The notes below the pieces were generated by a model. That model saw only the letters and a list, made by a program, of their open reading frames with translations. It was not told where the DNA came from and made no database searches. Positions 43,969-52,825 of a stretch of 64,000 nt of DNA are shown here, piece after piece. Positions within the stretch are counted from its first letter, which is position 1, and each line of letters begins with the position of its first letter. This stretch comes from Flavobacteriaceae bacterium. Its GTDB lineage: Bacteria > Bacteroidota > Bacteroidia > Flavobacteriales > Flavobacteriaceae. The position numbers were made by a program, and so were the translations under genes. Location: assembly GCA_003533785.1 (NCBI GenBank), contig DQCR01000056.1, positions 9,984 to 73,983 on the forward strand, written 5' to 3'.

Positions 43969-44409
43969 ATGTACGCAATCCTTAGAACGACACATTCCTA
44001 TTGGGCCTATTTTGTCCTTCTACTTCTTGTTGTAGCTGCAGGCAATGCCCTGTTGGGAAAAATTCGTGGCAATACCTTCGAAGTGAAAGACCTTCGTCTT
44101 TCTCTTTTCGGACTCATCTTTTCGCACATTCAACTCCTCATCGGTTTGCTCCTTTATTTTATTTCCCCATGGTTCGAACAATGGTCCAGCTTGGGTGTTG
44201 GAGGCGTTATGAAAAGTGCAGAAGCACGCCTATACTTGGTAGAACACCCCGTTACAAATATTTTAGCTATTGTTTTGATAACCCTCGGTTGGTCTCTGCA
44301 TAAAAGGCAAACAGAAAGTTCAAAAAAGTTTTTGAGAATTGGTATATTCTATAGTCTTGGACTCGTTTTGTTGCTTAGCCGGATTCCTTGGCAAGCTTGG
44401 TTGGGTTAA
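43969..44409 (+). CDS. Four-span membrane protein of unknown function, cytochrome-b-like layout
   Basis: 146 aa with four predicted helices at about residues 10-30, 48-68, 92-112 and 120-140. Histidines sit in or near the helices (TTHSYWAYFV, FSHIQLLIG, VEHPVTNIL and SLHKRQ), which suggests a heme-binding bundle, as in small cytochrome-b-like proteins of this phylum. Relatives in flavobacteria are sometimes mislabelled as ribosomal proteins. It has its own consensus promoter. Function unknown. Confidence 0.72.
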   Translation: MYAILRTTHSYWAYFVLLLLVVAAGNALLGKIRGNTFEVKDLRLSLFGLIFSHIQLLIGLLLYFISPWFEQWSSLGVGGVMKSAEARLYLVEHPVTNILAIVLITLGWSLHKRQTESSKKFLRIGIFYSLGLVLLLSRIPWQAWLG

Positions 44410-44428
44410 ATTAAAATGTAACTAAAAG

Positions 44429-45430
44429 TTGACATCCCTCAAATCAAAAAAAACATCTATCGCCGTTCTTGGTGGCGGAAGTTGGGGTACTGCTCTAGTC
44501 AAAATATTAGTTGACAATGGACACGAAGTTCATTGGTATATTAGAAATATCGATGTAATTGAAAGTATAAAAAGAGAAGGGCGAAACCCAAATTATTTGT
44601 CACAATTTTCCGTCAACACGGAAAACATCCAACTCAGTAGCAACCTCTACGAAGTAGTACGATCTAGTCCCCACCTCCTACTTGCTATTCCCGCCGCATT
44701 TATAGGACCTGTATTAAACGAAATCGGTACTGTGCTCCAGTCCAAAATCATTTTATCTGCCGTCAAAGGCATTGTCCCTGACACCCAATTAGTAGTTGGG
44801 CAACACTTGGAATATTTGAAAGTTCCAAAAAATCAAATTGGCGTTATCGGTGGGCCAAGTCATGCCGAAGAAGTGGCTCGAGAAAAACGTTCCTATCTTA
44901 CTATTGCTTTCCCTCAGAAAAAACTTGCTTCCCTTTGGGCCAACCGTCTAGCTTGTGAATACATTCATACCAAGGTGTCTAAAGATGTCACTGGCATTGA
45001 ATATGCCGCTATGCTCAAAAATATTTATGCCCTGGCGGCCGGTATCGCTAGTGGACTAGAATACGGAGATAACTTTAATAGTGTTCTGCTTAGTAACGCA
45101 GTTAGGGAAATGAAACGTTTTTTGAGAGGTGTTTATGGTAAAAAAAGAAACATCAATCATTCCGCTTATTTGGGCGACCTACTGGTCACCGCTTTTTCCA
45201 ATTATAGCCGCAACAGAAACTTCGGGGTGCATATCGGAAAAGGGTATACAGTTAAAGAAACTCAGGCAATTTTAAAAATGGTAGCCGAAGGGTATTATGC
45301 AGTAGAATCAGCAGTAAAAATTAATAATGGAAGAGCTAAAATACCAATCATAGAATCCGTGTATGAAATCTTATATAAAAAAGGGGCCCCATATGCAATC
45401 TTTTCCGAACTGAGCCAAGAATTACGCTAG
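44429..45430 (+). CDS. gpsA: NAD(P)-dependent glycerol-3-phosphate dehydrogenase
   Basis: 333 aa; makes sn-glycerol-3-phosphate from DHAP for phospholipids. The nucleotide motif AVLGGGSWGTALVK is at residues 12-25. SAVKGI, GGPSHAEEVA and the catalytic-lysine/DNA-like region GIEYAAMLKNIYALAAG fit the family, as does LGDLLVTAFSNYSRNRNFG. The start is TTG (44429-44431), 19 bases after the previous gene. Its TAG shares CTAG (45427-45430) with the pheS stop on the other strand. Confidence 0.93.
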   Translation: MTSLKSKKTSIAVLGGGSWGTALVKILVDNGHEVHWYIRNIDVIESIKREGRNPNYLSQFSVNTENIQLSSNLYEVVRSSPHLLLAIPAAFIGPVLNEIGTVLQSKIILSAVKGIVPDTQLVVGQHLEYLKVPKNQIGVIGGPSHAEEVAREKRSYLTIAFPQKKLASLWANRLACEYIHTKVSKDVTGIEYAAMLKNIYALAAGIASGLEYGDNFNSVLLSNAVREMKRFLRGVYGKKRNINHSAYLGDLLVTAFSNYSRNRNFGVHIGKGYTVKETQAILKMVAEGYYAVESAVKINNGRAKIPIIESVYEILYKKGAPYAIFSELSQELR

Positions 45431-46443
45431 AGGCTTCCTTTGAATTGCTTTAGGAAACGGATATCGTTCTCAAAAAACATTCGAATGTCTCCTATCTCAT
45501 ACAACAACATAGCAATCCGTTCGATTCCCATTCCAAAGGCATAGCCCGAAAATTTCTCTGGATCAATCCCACAGTTGGAGAGTACATTGGGGTCAACCAT
45601 TCCGCAACCCATTATTTCAAGCCATCCTGTTCCTTTTGTTATTCGATAATCTGTTTCCGTTTTCAATCCCCAATATATATCAACCTCAGCACTGGGCTCC
45701 GTAAATGGAAAATAAGAAGGTCGCAAACGGATTTTTGATTTTCCAAACAAGGACTCGGTGAAATACAATAACATTTGTTTTAAATCGGCAAAGGAAACTT
45801 TTTCGTCGATATAAAGTCCTTCAATTTGATGAAATATACAATGTGCTCTAGCCGAAATAGCCTCATTCCGAAAAACCCGGCCTGGAGAAAGGGTTCGTAT
45901 AGGAGGTTGATTATTTTCCATATAACGAACCTGGACAGATGAAGTATGTGTGCGAAGGAGTATGTCAGGGTTGGTTTGGATAAAAAAAGTGTCTTGCATG
46001 TCTCTCGCAGGATGGTGTTCCGGCAAATTCAACGCAGTGAAATTATGCCAATCGTCTTCTATTTCTGGACCTTCAGAAATAGAAAATCCTACTTGAGAAA
46101 ATATATCAATAATTCGGTTACGAACCAGTGAAAGAGGGTGTCGGCTTCCAATCTCAATGGGAAAAGCAGGACGAAAAGGGTCGGTAACTTGGTTGGTACT
46201 TTGTTGTGCCGAAGTCTGAGATTGTAAATCTTTAACTTTATCTCCAACCGCTTGTTTTAGTTGATTCAACAGCAGCCCGTATTCTTTTTTTTCTTCGGGA
46301 GGTACTTCGCGAAAGGCAGCAAATAAATCAGCCAATACCCCTTTTTTCCCAGCGTATTTTATCCGAAATGCTTCAATGGCTTCTGAATCTTGCTCTGTGA
46401 AGTTTTCAACGGTTTTGAGATGTTCTTGCACCTGGTTTATCAT
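45427..46443 (-). CDS. pheS: Phenylalanyl-tRNA synthetase alpha subunit
   Basis: 338 aa class II synthetase subunit. An N-terminal coiled coil is followed by the catalytic core: HPARDMQDTFF (motif 1/2 region), ARAHCIFHQIEGLY (motif 2) and AFGMGIERIAMLLY (motif 3). The beta subunit gene pheT is not in this window. It lies 18 bases downstream of the 121-aa unknown gene; TATTTTTA close to the ATG could add an internal promoter. Confidence 0.95.
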   Translation of the reverse strand: MINQVQEHLKTVENFTEQDSEAIEAFRIKYAGKKGVLADLFAAFREVPPEEKKEYGLLLNQLKQAVGDKVKDLQSQTSAQQSTNQVTDPFRPAFPIEIGSRHPLSLVRNRIIDIFSQVGFSISEGPEIEDDWHNFTALNLPEHHPARDMQDTFFIQTNPDILLRTHTSSVQVRYMENNQPPIRTLSPGRVFRNEAISARAHCIFHQIEGLYIDEKVSFADLKQMLLYFTESLFGKSKIRLRPSYFPFTEPSAEVDIYWGLKTETDYRITKGTGWLEIMGCGMVDPNVLSNCGIDPEKFSGYAFGMGIERIAMLLYEIGDIRMFFENDIRFLKQFKGSL

Positions 46444-46461
46444 GCAGTAAAAATAAGTGTT

Positions 46462-46827
46462 TTATTGAATCAATCCGCTTTCCATAAAATAATCGACAAT
46501 GGCAGACTTCATTAGGATACTCTGTTCGCCTGGCTTTAGATTGGGAAGGGCTTCTACCAATTCAAAATGTGGCCAACCCTCTGAATCATAAAAATCAAAT
46601 CGATAGTATCCGTAGGGTTCCAAAACGCGACACACACCGATATGAATCAAATTGACATTGTCGTCTTTTTTAAATCGCTGGTGTAATTGCCCCAATTCTT
46701 GCAATCCAATTAAATAAAGAACGCCTTCCACATCCAAACTTTCTCCATCAGAAAAACGCTGGGTTAGTCTATCGATTAATTGATTCCATCGATCCTTCAA
46801 TCGGTTGGTCTGGGAAGGTGTTGTCAT
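46462..46827 (-). CDS. Unknown small cytosolic protein upstream of pheS
   Basis: 121 aa; I do not recognise a named domain. The first third is a basic helix (LKDRWNQLIDRLTQRFSDG), then a mixed alpha/beta part with VEGVLYLIGLQELGQLHQRF and YGYYRFDFYDSEGWPHFELV. No signal peptide. It is likely co-transcribed with pheS. A minus-strand TATCTTCG just before the ATG (46842-46835) is a one-mismatch -7 element. Confidence 0.72.
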   Translation of the reverse strand: MTTPSQTNRLKDRWNQLIDRLTQRFSDGESLDVEGVLYLIGLQELGQLHQRFKKDDNVNLIHIGVCRVLEPYGYYRFDFYDSEGWPHFELVEALPNLKPGEQSILMKSAIVDYFMESGLIQ

Positions 46828-46893
46828 GACAATACGAAGATACCTCTTTCCTTGCTATTGTAGAATCCCAAAAAAAATGCCACCTTGCCTTTT

Positions 46894-47412
46894 ATGAGTA
46901 TAAATCCTATCGATTTAATTCTAGGTCTTTTACTGGGATACGGTTTTATTCAAGGTTTTCGGAAAGGTTTTTTAGTTGAAGTTGCTTCTTTAGCGGCCCT
47001 GTTGCTGGGACTTTGGGGAGCTTTTCTTTTTGCAGATTGGGTTCAAAGCTTGATGAGTTCTTATTTCACAATCAATCCAATTCTTTCGAATGCGATGGCC
47101 TATTTCATTGTTTTTGTAGGAATTGTAGTTGCAATTTCATGGGTAGCCAAGGCAATTACTAAAGTGATTAATATGGTATCATTGGGGCTCCTCAATCGAT
47201 TTTTGGGAAGTATTTTGGGAGGGGTGAAAATTGGCGTTTTCCTTAGCGCTTTGCTACTTGCTGTTCACAGAATCAATCTTCTAGTCACTTTACTCGATCC
47301 GACACTCCTTGAAGAATCTGTTCTCTATTTTCCAATCTACGAAATGGGGGGACTCATTTTTGATTGGGTTGTTGGTTTAGATTCCACCGGGCTACAAGAT
47401 TCATTCATTTAA
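46894..47412 (+). CDS. cvpA: CvpA family membrane protein
   Basis: 172 aa from ATG 46894 (MSINPIDLILGLLLGYGFIQG); a TTG 3 codons earlier is less likely. Four hydrophobic segments with the family's GxxxGFxKGFxxE pattern (GFIQGFRKGFLVEVASL). CvpA proteins were named for colicin V production; general roles in envelope function are suspected. Its stop is 2 bases from the convergent batE stop. Confidence 0.88.
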   Translation: MSINPIDLILGLLLGYGFIQGFRKGFLVEVASLAALLLGLWGAFLFADWVQSLMSSYFTINPILSNAMAYFIVFVGIVVAISWVAKAITKVINMVSLGLLNRFLGSILGGVKIGVFLSALLLAVHRINLLVTLLDPTLLEESVLYFPIYEMGGLIFDWVVGLDSTGLQDSFI

Positions 47413-47414
47413 GA

Positions 47415-48176
47415 TTATAATTCTCGAATCATAGCTCCTGACACCCAGCCTTCTGCACCATTGGCAATTCGGATTTTTTGCCAATCTTGAAATTGCTCCA
47501 TAATTTGAACTTTGGTGCCTTCATGAAGGATAAATTGTACTTCTGAACGTTGATTGGGTTCATTGTTTACCTGAATTACTTCTGAAAAAACAATCCCAAA
47601 TTGTTCGGAATGAAGTTTCGTGTATTTGGTGCTTGTTATTGTATAGCTGACCACTCCTAATAATCCCAATACTAATGCGGATACAAAAAGTTGTTTTTTG
47701 CTTTTAGATGATTGTATCCACAGGTAGACAATCAGTAGAATTGAGAATAACCAGACCAAAAGCAAGGTTAACCAAGCCCATTGGTTCGTATGCATCATTC
47801 CTATCAACTTATTGTTAAAAGCCGTGATTTGGGTTTGTGGTAATTTTTCTATCGCATCCAGAGTCATATTCTTTGCAAAAAGAATATTATTGGATAAATC
47901 AGGATCCTGAGGCTTCAAGATCAATCCTTTTTCAAAATAATAAATGCTTTCGGCAACCTCATTAAGCCGGTAGTAGGTATTACCCAAATTATAGTAAAGA
48001 GCCGCGCTGTGTTCTCCTGTTTCTAGTGCCTTGTGGTAGGCCTCCAAAGCCTGTTTATAAGCGGCGTTAGTGTAGGCCGTGTTCCCCTTTTGGAACCATT
48101 CCTCAGCAGTTTGAGCGGTAGAAATGAATCCTAGTATCGCAAAAATCAGAGTTAATATGTAGGATTTCTTCCTCAT
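47415..48176 (-). CDS. batE: BatE: TPR and SH3-domain membrane protein
   Basis: 253 aa. Signal peptide (SYILTLIFAILGFISTAQT), then TPR repeats (AEEWFQKGNTAYTNAAYKQAL, continuing with ALYYNLGNTYYRLNEVAESIYY). Two membrane segments lie around residues 135-180. A C-terminal SH3-like domain ends WQKIRIANGAEGWVSGAMI. Last gene of the Bat operon; it overlaps batD by 4 bases. Family knowledge: Bat proteins contribute to aerotolerance or envelope stress in Bacteroides and Leptospira-type bacteria; the mechanism is unclear. Confidence 0.9.
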   Translation of the reverse strand: MRKKSYILTLIFAILGFISTAQTAEEWFQKGNTAYTNAAYKQALEAYHKALETGEHSAALYYNLGNTYYRLNEVAESIYYFEKGLILKPQDPDLSNNILFAKNMTLDAIEKLPQTQITAFNNKLIGMMHTNQWAWLTLLLVWLFSILLIVYLWIQSSKSKKQLFVSALVLGLLGVVSYTITSTKYTKLHSEQFGIVFSEVIQVNNEPNQRSEVQFILHEGTKVQIMEQFQDWQKIRIANGAEGWVSGAMIREL

Positions 48177-49948
48177 AGCTTTCGATCAATTTTTGTAATT
48201 ATTTTCACAGCACTCTCATAGTCATTTTGAATTTGGACTTCGGAGGAGGGAGCATAACGAGCTCTTTCACAATTTTGCAATAATTGAACAAAAGCACCTG
48301 ATAACATGGGTTCTACTCCTTTATTTTGTAGAAGAGTCTCTATTTTTTCTTTATTAAAGTCCGTGGTTTCGATTTTGAATTTGGACTTCAAGTAATTGTG
48401 CAAGGCGGCTTCCAGCGCTTCGTAGAATTTTGTTTTGTTTCCGCTATTGTTTTTTGCGGTAACCAAATATTTTCGAGCCTTTCGACTGGCAGCTTTTTGC
48501 TTTCGGGACTGGACATCTGGAACTTGAGTCTGCCACCAACGGCGGAGCGGAATCATAAGTAATAAAAGAACTATTGGACTGATCAGAAGCGTATAAAAAC
48601 GAGAAGTAGCCCAAAAGGTTTCTCTCTCGATAGAAGACCAGTTGGAACTTAGCTTGATGAATTTAAAATTGGCATTGGGAGCTTCTATTACATTGGAAGG
48701 AGTAGCTTTGGGAGCTACAGAAGTATTGGCCAATGGCCCTTCAAATACATCAATAACAAAATTCTGAGATCCTACCCTTTCGTAGCCTTCTTTCTTAGGA
48801 TCAAAATAGGTAAAAGTCAATGGAGTGATTGGATATTTTCCTTGATATTGAGGAACAATCGTGTAGGTGTCTTCTATGGTCCCTTGCATCCCGCTCAGAT
48901 TTGTTTTCACATCTTCTTTGTGTTCTGGCTCATAGACCTCGAGAGTATTAGGAACTTTTAATTTGGGTAAATCAAACAGTGTTAAGTTCCCTGTTCCCGT
49001 AACTTTAATTCGCGCTTGGAAGGATTCAGAGGCTTTGAGAGATTTTTTGTTGAGTAATACATCAAAATCAAAGCGCCCAACTGCACCTGTGAAATCTTCA
49101 GGTTTTCCTGACTCAGGTAGGGGCTTAACCTCAACACTCGTTTCTCCTGCTGTAATCACCCTGTTGACCTGACGCATAATTCGGTCTCCAAAAAAATCAC
49201 GTCGGTTGGTGGGCAATTCTGCTAATACATTCAAAGTGAGGGGTTCTAAAATAAGTTTCCCTGTTTTTTGCGGATAGAGAACAGTCTTGCGCCACACTAC
49301 TACATTATAGGCTTCTCCATTGTAGGTCCCTTGTTCAATCCGTAGTTGAGGTATCTTAATATTTTGGCTCCAAAAATCAACAAATTTGGGACTCTCCATC
49401 TCCCTAGGTGCTTCCGAAATTTTGATTGGATTCCTAAAATACAGTTTGTACTGAACGGTAACACGCTCGTTTAGATAGGGGTTTCGTTTGGAAACTTCAG
49501 CCACCAAGTGAAGGTTTTGATCGGCCAAATATTCTACACTATTCGGGTCTTTTGGAACAGCGACTGCTTCAGTCACTTCAACTTGTATTGGCGTTGTTTT
49601 GTATGTCTCACCTTCGATCTCAACCGTGGCTTGCTTAATGAGCAAACGGCCTTTTCTCATAGGAGTCAAAAAGTAGGTGAATGTTTTTGAAAAACTGCGC
49701 TTCCCATTTACATAGGAGTTGCTAATCGATTGGTTGGGTCCTCCCATTATACGAAATCCTTCAAAACTAGGAGGGTTGAAATTATCTCCATTTTGATTCA
49801 TTACGAAATCCATTCGAAGCCTTTCATTCAATCCCAGTTTTTTCTTACTCACTCGACCTTCGAAAGAAACTTGAGCCTGCAAAGGGATCGCTACTAACAA
49901 AAGCAGCAAAAATATAAATCCGGAATAAATACTCAAGCTCCGTTGCAT
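48173..49948 (-). CDS. batD: BatD: surface/periplasmic protein with oxygen-tolerance domain
   Basis: 591 aa. Signal peptide (YSGFIFLLLLLVAIPLQAQ), then Ig-like repeats starting VSFEGRVSKKKLGLNERL. One transmembrane helix is near residue 450 (FYTLLISPIVLLLLMIPL), and a cytoplasmic tail holds basic, helical sequence. The layout matches the BatD/oxygen-tolerance family, whose members are paired with VWA proteins BatA and BatB. It begins 1 base after the batC stop. Confidence 0.9.
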   Translation of the reverse strand: MQRSLSIYSGFIFLLLLLVAIPLQAQVSFEGRVSKKKLGLNERLRMDFVMNQNGDNFNPPSFEGFRIMGGPNQSISNSYVNGKRSFSKTFTYFLTPMRKGRLLIKQATVEIEGETYKTTPIQVEVTEAVAVPKDPNSVEYLADQNLHLVAEVSKRNPYLNERVTVQYKLYFRNPIKISEAPREMESPKFVDFWSQNIKIPQLRIEQGTYNGEAYNVVVWRKTVLYPQKTGKLILEPLTLNVLAELPTNRRDFFGDRIMRQVNRVITAGETSVEVKPLPESGKPEDFTGAVGRFDFDVLLNKKSLKASESFQARIKVTGTGNLTLFDLPKLKVPNTLEVYEPEHKEDVKTNLSGMQGTIEDTYTIVPQYQGKYPITPLTFTYFDPKKEGYERVGSQNFVIDVFEGPLANTSVAPKATPSNVIEAPNANFKFIKLSSNWSSIERETFWATSRFYTLLISPIVLLLLMIPLRRWWQTQVPDVQSRKQKAASRKARKYLVTAKNNSGNKTKFYEALEAALHNYLKSKFKIETTDFNKEKIETLLQNKGVEPMLSGAFVQLLQNCERARYAPSSEVQIQNDYESAVKIITKIDRKL

Positions 49949-49949
49949 A

Positions 49950-50768
49950 CTACCAATCTTTCTTTCCCTTCACTGGGGTCCCTTTTACCTTTTGGGCTTT
50001 GATTTTATCTTGAACTTTTTTCTCTTGATTGTTCATTGCTTCCAACAAGCTTTTGACTTGCTGTGGAGACAATTGTCCTTCTTTGGGTTGGGGAGGTTGT
50101 TTTTTTTCAGGCTTTTCGTTTTTCTTATCTTCTGGATTGTCTTTAGAGTCATTGCCTTCTTCCCTCTTATCTTTGTTGTCCTTTTTGTCCTGTTCCCCTT
50201 GGTCATCAGATTCGTCCCCTTCGTCTTTGTTATCGCTCTGATCTTCTTTGTCCTCGTTTTTATCGTTTTTGGAATCTTGATCTTTATTTTGATCCTTATT
50301 CTGATCTTTATTTTTTTGATCCTGGTCTTGTTGTTGTTTTTCTTTTTCCAACATTTTTTTGGCTAAGGCATAATTGTAACGAGTCTCTTCATCCGCCGGG
50401 TTGTTACGAAGTGCGTTTTTATATGCTTCAACGGCTTGGCCATAATCCTTCTGTTCCATGCTCACATTGCCCATGTTATGAAAGGCTTGGTGCCTATCCG
50501 ATTGACTGGATGTTTTTTTCTGGGTTTCAAAGTAACGTTGTGCCGCTTCATCAAAATCGCCTTCTTGGTAGTGATTATTTCCTAAGTTATAAAGTGCTTC
50601 AATACGATTTGGATTTTCAGAGAGCGCTTTTCGATACTCCATTTCAGAGACAATGGTCTCCTCTGAATTAAATAATTCATTTGCTTTTGAAATCGTATTA
50701 GATACCTCAGAATCTTGGCCCCAGCTCAATGGAAAACCAAACAAAAAAAGAAAATGCCAAAGTTTCAT
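49950..50768 (-). CDS. batC: BatC: TPR protein with charged low-complexity tail
   Basis: 272 aa from ATG 50768, giving signal peptide MKLWHFLFLFGFPLSWGQ; the frame extends 9 codons into batB. TPR repeats follow (IEALYNLGNNHYQEGDFDEAAQRY and AFHNMGNVSMEQKDYGQAVEAY, in part). After about residue 145 comes a run of roughly 85 residues made almost only of K, D, N, E, Q, S and G, then PQPKEGQLSPQQVKSLLEAM. The tail is probably disordered. A 1-base gap separates it from batB. Confidence 0.88.
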   Translation of the reverse strand: MKLWHFLFLFGFPLSWGQDSEVSNTISKANELFNSEETIVSEMEYRKALSENPNRIEALYNLGNNHYQEGDFDEAAQRYFETQKKTSSQSDRHQAFHNMGNVSMEQKDYGQAVEAYKNALRNNPADEETRYNYALAKKMLEKEKQQQDQDQKNKDQNKDQNKDQDSKNDKNEDKEDQSDNKDEGDESDDQGEQDKKDNKDKREEGNDSKDNPEDKKNEKPEKKQPPQPKEGQLSPQQVKSLLEAMNNQEKKVQDKIKAQKVKGTPVKGKKDW

Positions 50769-50769
50769 A

Positions 50770-51819
50770 CTAGGAATTCGTTTGTGATTTTTCATTGAAT
50801 AAATTCAATTTTTTTATCCATTTGGTTTGGGTTGAGAAAACCATACGTTCAATCAAAATTAATAGGAATGATGCAAAAAGGAAAGCCTGAAATTGATCCT
50901 TATAACTAACAAATTTTTTGGCTTCAAATTCCTGCTTATCCATATCTTTCAATTGTTCTGTAACAAAATCGAGAACTTGTTGGGTATTATTTCCGTCTTG
51001 ATAAGCCCCGGTTGTTGCCTCTGCGATCTGTTGCAGCATTGTAGCATTGCGCTTGGTTACTACAACCTCTCCATCTAGGTCTTTTTTATAGCTTTCCACA
51101 ATTCCATTTTTCTTAATGGGAATGGGGGAACCTGCTTCCGTCCCCACTCCCAGGGTAAAAATTGTAATTCCTGCCGCAGCAGCTCGATTGGCAGCCGTGA
51201 TGCCTTCTTCAGAATGATCCTCCCCATCGCTAATTAGAAAAACAACTTTATTGGTTTGTTGCGTATCGTCAAAAAATGTAGCCGATAAGTCCAAGGCAGC
51301 ATCTATGGCTGTTCCTTGTGAAGACAGCATCTCTGTATTCAAACCCTGTAAAAACATTTTGGCAGCGCCATAGTCTGTTGTTATGGGCAGCTGAGGTACT
51401 GCTTGGGCAGCATAAGCAATGATCCCTACTCGATCACTGGCCAAACGATTGATAATGGCCGATACCAACCGCTTTGATTTCTCCAACCGATTGGGAGCTA
51501 TATCTTCGGCCAACATACTCTTAGATACATCCACAGCAAATACCAAATCTACTCCTTCTCTGGTTACCGTTTCTAATTCTGTACCTATTTTGGGGTTGAC
51601 TAAGCCTCCAATCAAAAACAAGAGAGCAATGCTCAATAAAAACAGCTTAAGTCGAGGTTTGAACTTAGAACGATTTGGACTCAATTGATCCAATAACTCT
51701 ACTCCTCCCCATTGAGTTTGCCTTCTTTTTTGCCATAGGGAATACATAGATTCCCCTAGCCATAAAATGGGAATGATGGCCAAGGCATAGAGATAGATAG
51801 GAAGATCTAATTGATACAT
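50770..51819 (-). CDS. batB: BatB: VWA-domain membrane protein
   Basis: 349 aa. Two N-terminal membrane helices (YLYALAIIPILWLGESMY and LKLFLLSIALLFLIGG) precede a von Willebrand A domain with MIDAS VFAVDVSKSM, then TTDYGAAKMFL and LISDGEDHSEEG. A further hydrophobic segment is at the C-terminus (FQAFLFASFLLILIERMVF). The VWA domain faces the periplasm. The ATG directly follows the batA stop. Part of the Bat operon. Confidence 0.93.
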   Translation of the reverse strand: MYQLDLPIYLYALAIIPILWLGESMYSLWQKRRQTQWGGVELLDQLSPNRSKFKPRLKLFLLSIALLFLIGGLVNPKIGTELETVTREGVDLVFAVDVSKSMLAEDIAPNRLEKSKRLVSAIINRLASDRVGIIAYAAQAVPQLPITTDYGAAKMFLQGLNTEMLSSQGTAIDAALDLSATFFDDTQQTNKVVFLISDGEDHSEEGITAANRAAAAGITIFTLGVGTEAGSPIPIKKNGIVESYKKDLDGEVVVTKRNATMLQQIAEATTGAYQDGNNTQQVLDFVTEQLKDMDKQEFEAKKFVSYKDQFQAFLFASFLLILIERMVFSTQTKWIKKLNLFNEKSQTNS

Positions 51820-52824
51820 CTATATAAAGCTTTTAAATACTGTTTTTCTCAACAACCATTCCACAACGAGTAACACGAAGGCTAGAATTGCCAAAGGGCG
51901 GTATTTTTCTTCAAAATTGTAGTACTTGAATTCTTCAATCTCTGTTTTTTCCAGTTTATTAATTTCGTCGTAAATCTCAACCAAACGTTGGTTGTCTGTA
52001 GCTCTAAAATAAAGCCCTCCTGTGGTTTTGGCAATGGTGCGAAGCAATTCTTCATCTATTTCAACTTTGGTCATGCCGTATTGAAATTTACCATTGGGTA
52101 AAACCCCTACTGGAGCCCGTGCCGTTCCATTACTTCCAAGACCTATAGTGTAGGTTTTGATGCTATACTCAACGGCCAACTCTGCCGCAATTCTAGGGTC
52201 AATAAATCCAGAATTATTGACACCGTCTGTTAGCAGAATAATGACTTTACTTTTTGCCCGACTGTCTTTCAGTCGATTGACTGCAGTAGCCAAGCCCATG
52301 CCGATAGCTGTCCCATCTTCAATCAATCCTTGATAGCTGATTTCTCGTAAGCTGTTTGTTACAATATTTTTATCACTAGTGATTGGGGTCTTCGTATAAC
52401 TCTCCCCAGCATATACCACCAAACCAATTCGATCACTCACCCGATTCCCAATAAAATCGCTTGCCACTCGTTTTAGTGCTCGCAGCCTATTGGGTTTTAA
52501 GTCCTGGGCCAACATACTTGAAGATACATCAATGGCCATTACTATATCGATCCCACTATTTGTCACCGTTCGTGTGGAAACATCTTTGGTCTGTGGGCGT
52601 GCCAAAGCTAGTATTAAGGCTAATAAACTAAGTAAACGAAGAACCAAAAGAAGGGGTCTATACCAGGCTAATCCACGATGCTTTTGGTCAAATCCTCCAA
52701 GGGAAGACCAAGTGAGTTGTGGTTCTGAGCGATTTCTGGTTAAGTACTCCCAAGCTAACCAAAGTGGCATTACGGCCAGCAGCCATAAATAATTGGGATT
52801 CGCAAAATATATTCCGTTGATCAA
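51820..52824 (-). CDS. batA: BatA: VWA-domain membrane protein
   Basis: 334 aa, same design as BatB: N-terminal helices (YLWLLAVMPLWLAWEYL and LLLVLRLLSLLALILALARP), VWA domain with MIDAS VMAIDVSSSM, LLTDGVNNSGFIDP, and a final helix (PLAILAFVLLVVEWLLRK). BatA and BatB are paralogues and probably pair. It lies 1 base after the upstream 542-aa gene and abuts batB, showing tight operon structure. Confidence 0.93.
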   Translation of the reverse strand: MINGIYFANPNYLWLLAVMPLWLAWEYLTRNRSEPQLTWSSLGGFDQKHRGLAWYRPLLLVLRLLSLLALILALARPQTKDVSTRTVTNSGIDIVMAIDVSSSMLAQDLKPNRLRALKRVASDFIGNRVSDRIGLVVYAGESYTKTPITSDKNIVTNSLREISYQGLIEDGTAIGMGLATAVNRLKDSRAKSKVIILLTDGVNNSGFIDPRIAAELAVEYSIKTYTIGLGSNGTARAPVGVLPNGKFQYGMTKVEIDEELLRTIAKTTGGLYFRATDNQRLVEIYDEINKLEKTEIEEFKYYNFEEKYRPLAILAFVLLVVEWLLRKTVFKSFI

Positions 52825-52825
52825 C

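Noticed and set aside
50080-50340. Tandem repeat resembling a CRISPR or VNTR in batC
   Set aside because: The repetition is codon-level low complexity within an open frame, with no spacer-repeat regularity.
49992-50366. Plus-strand hydrophobic frame of 124 codons that looks like a membrane protein
   Set aside because: It is the complement of the K/D/N/E-rich tail of batC; complementing those codons yields Phe/Leu/Val/Ile runs automatically.
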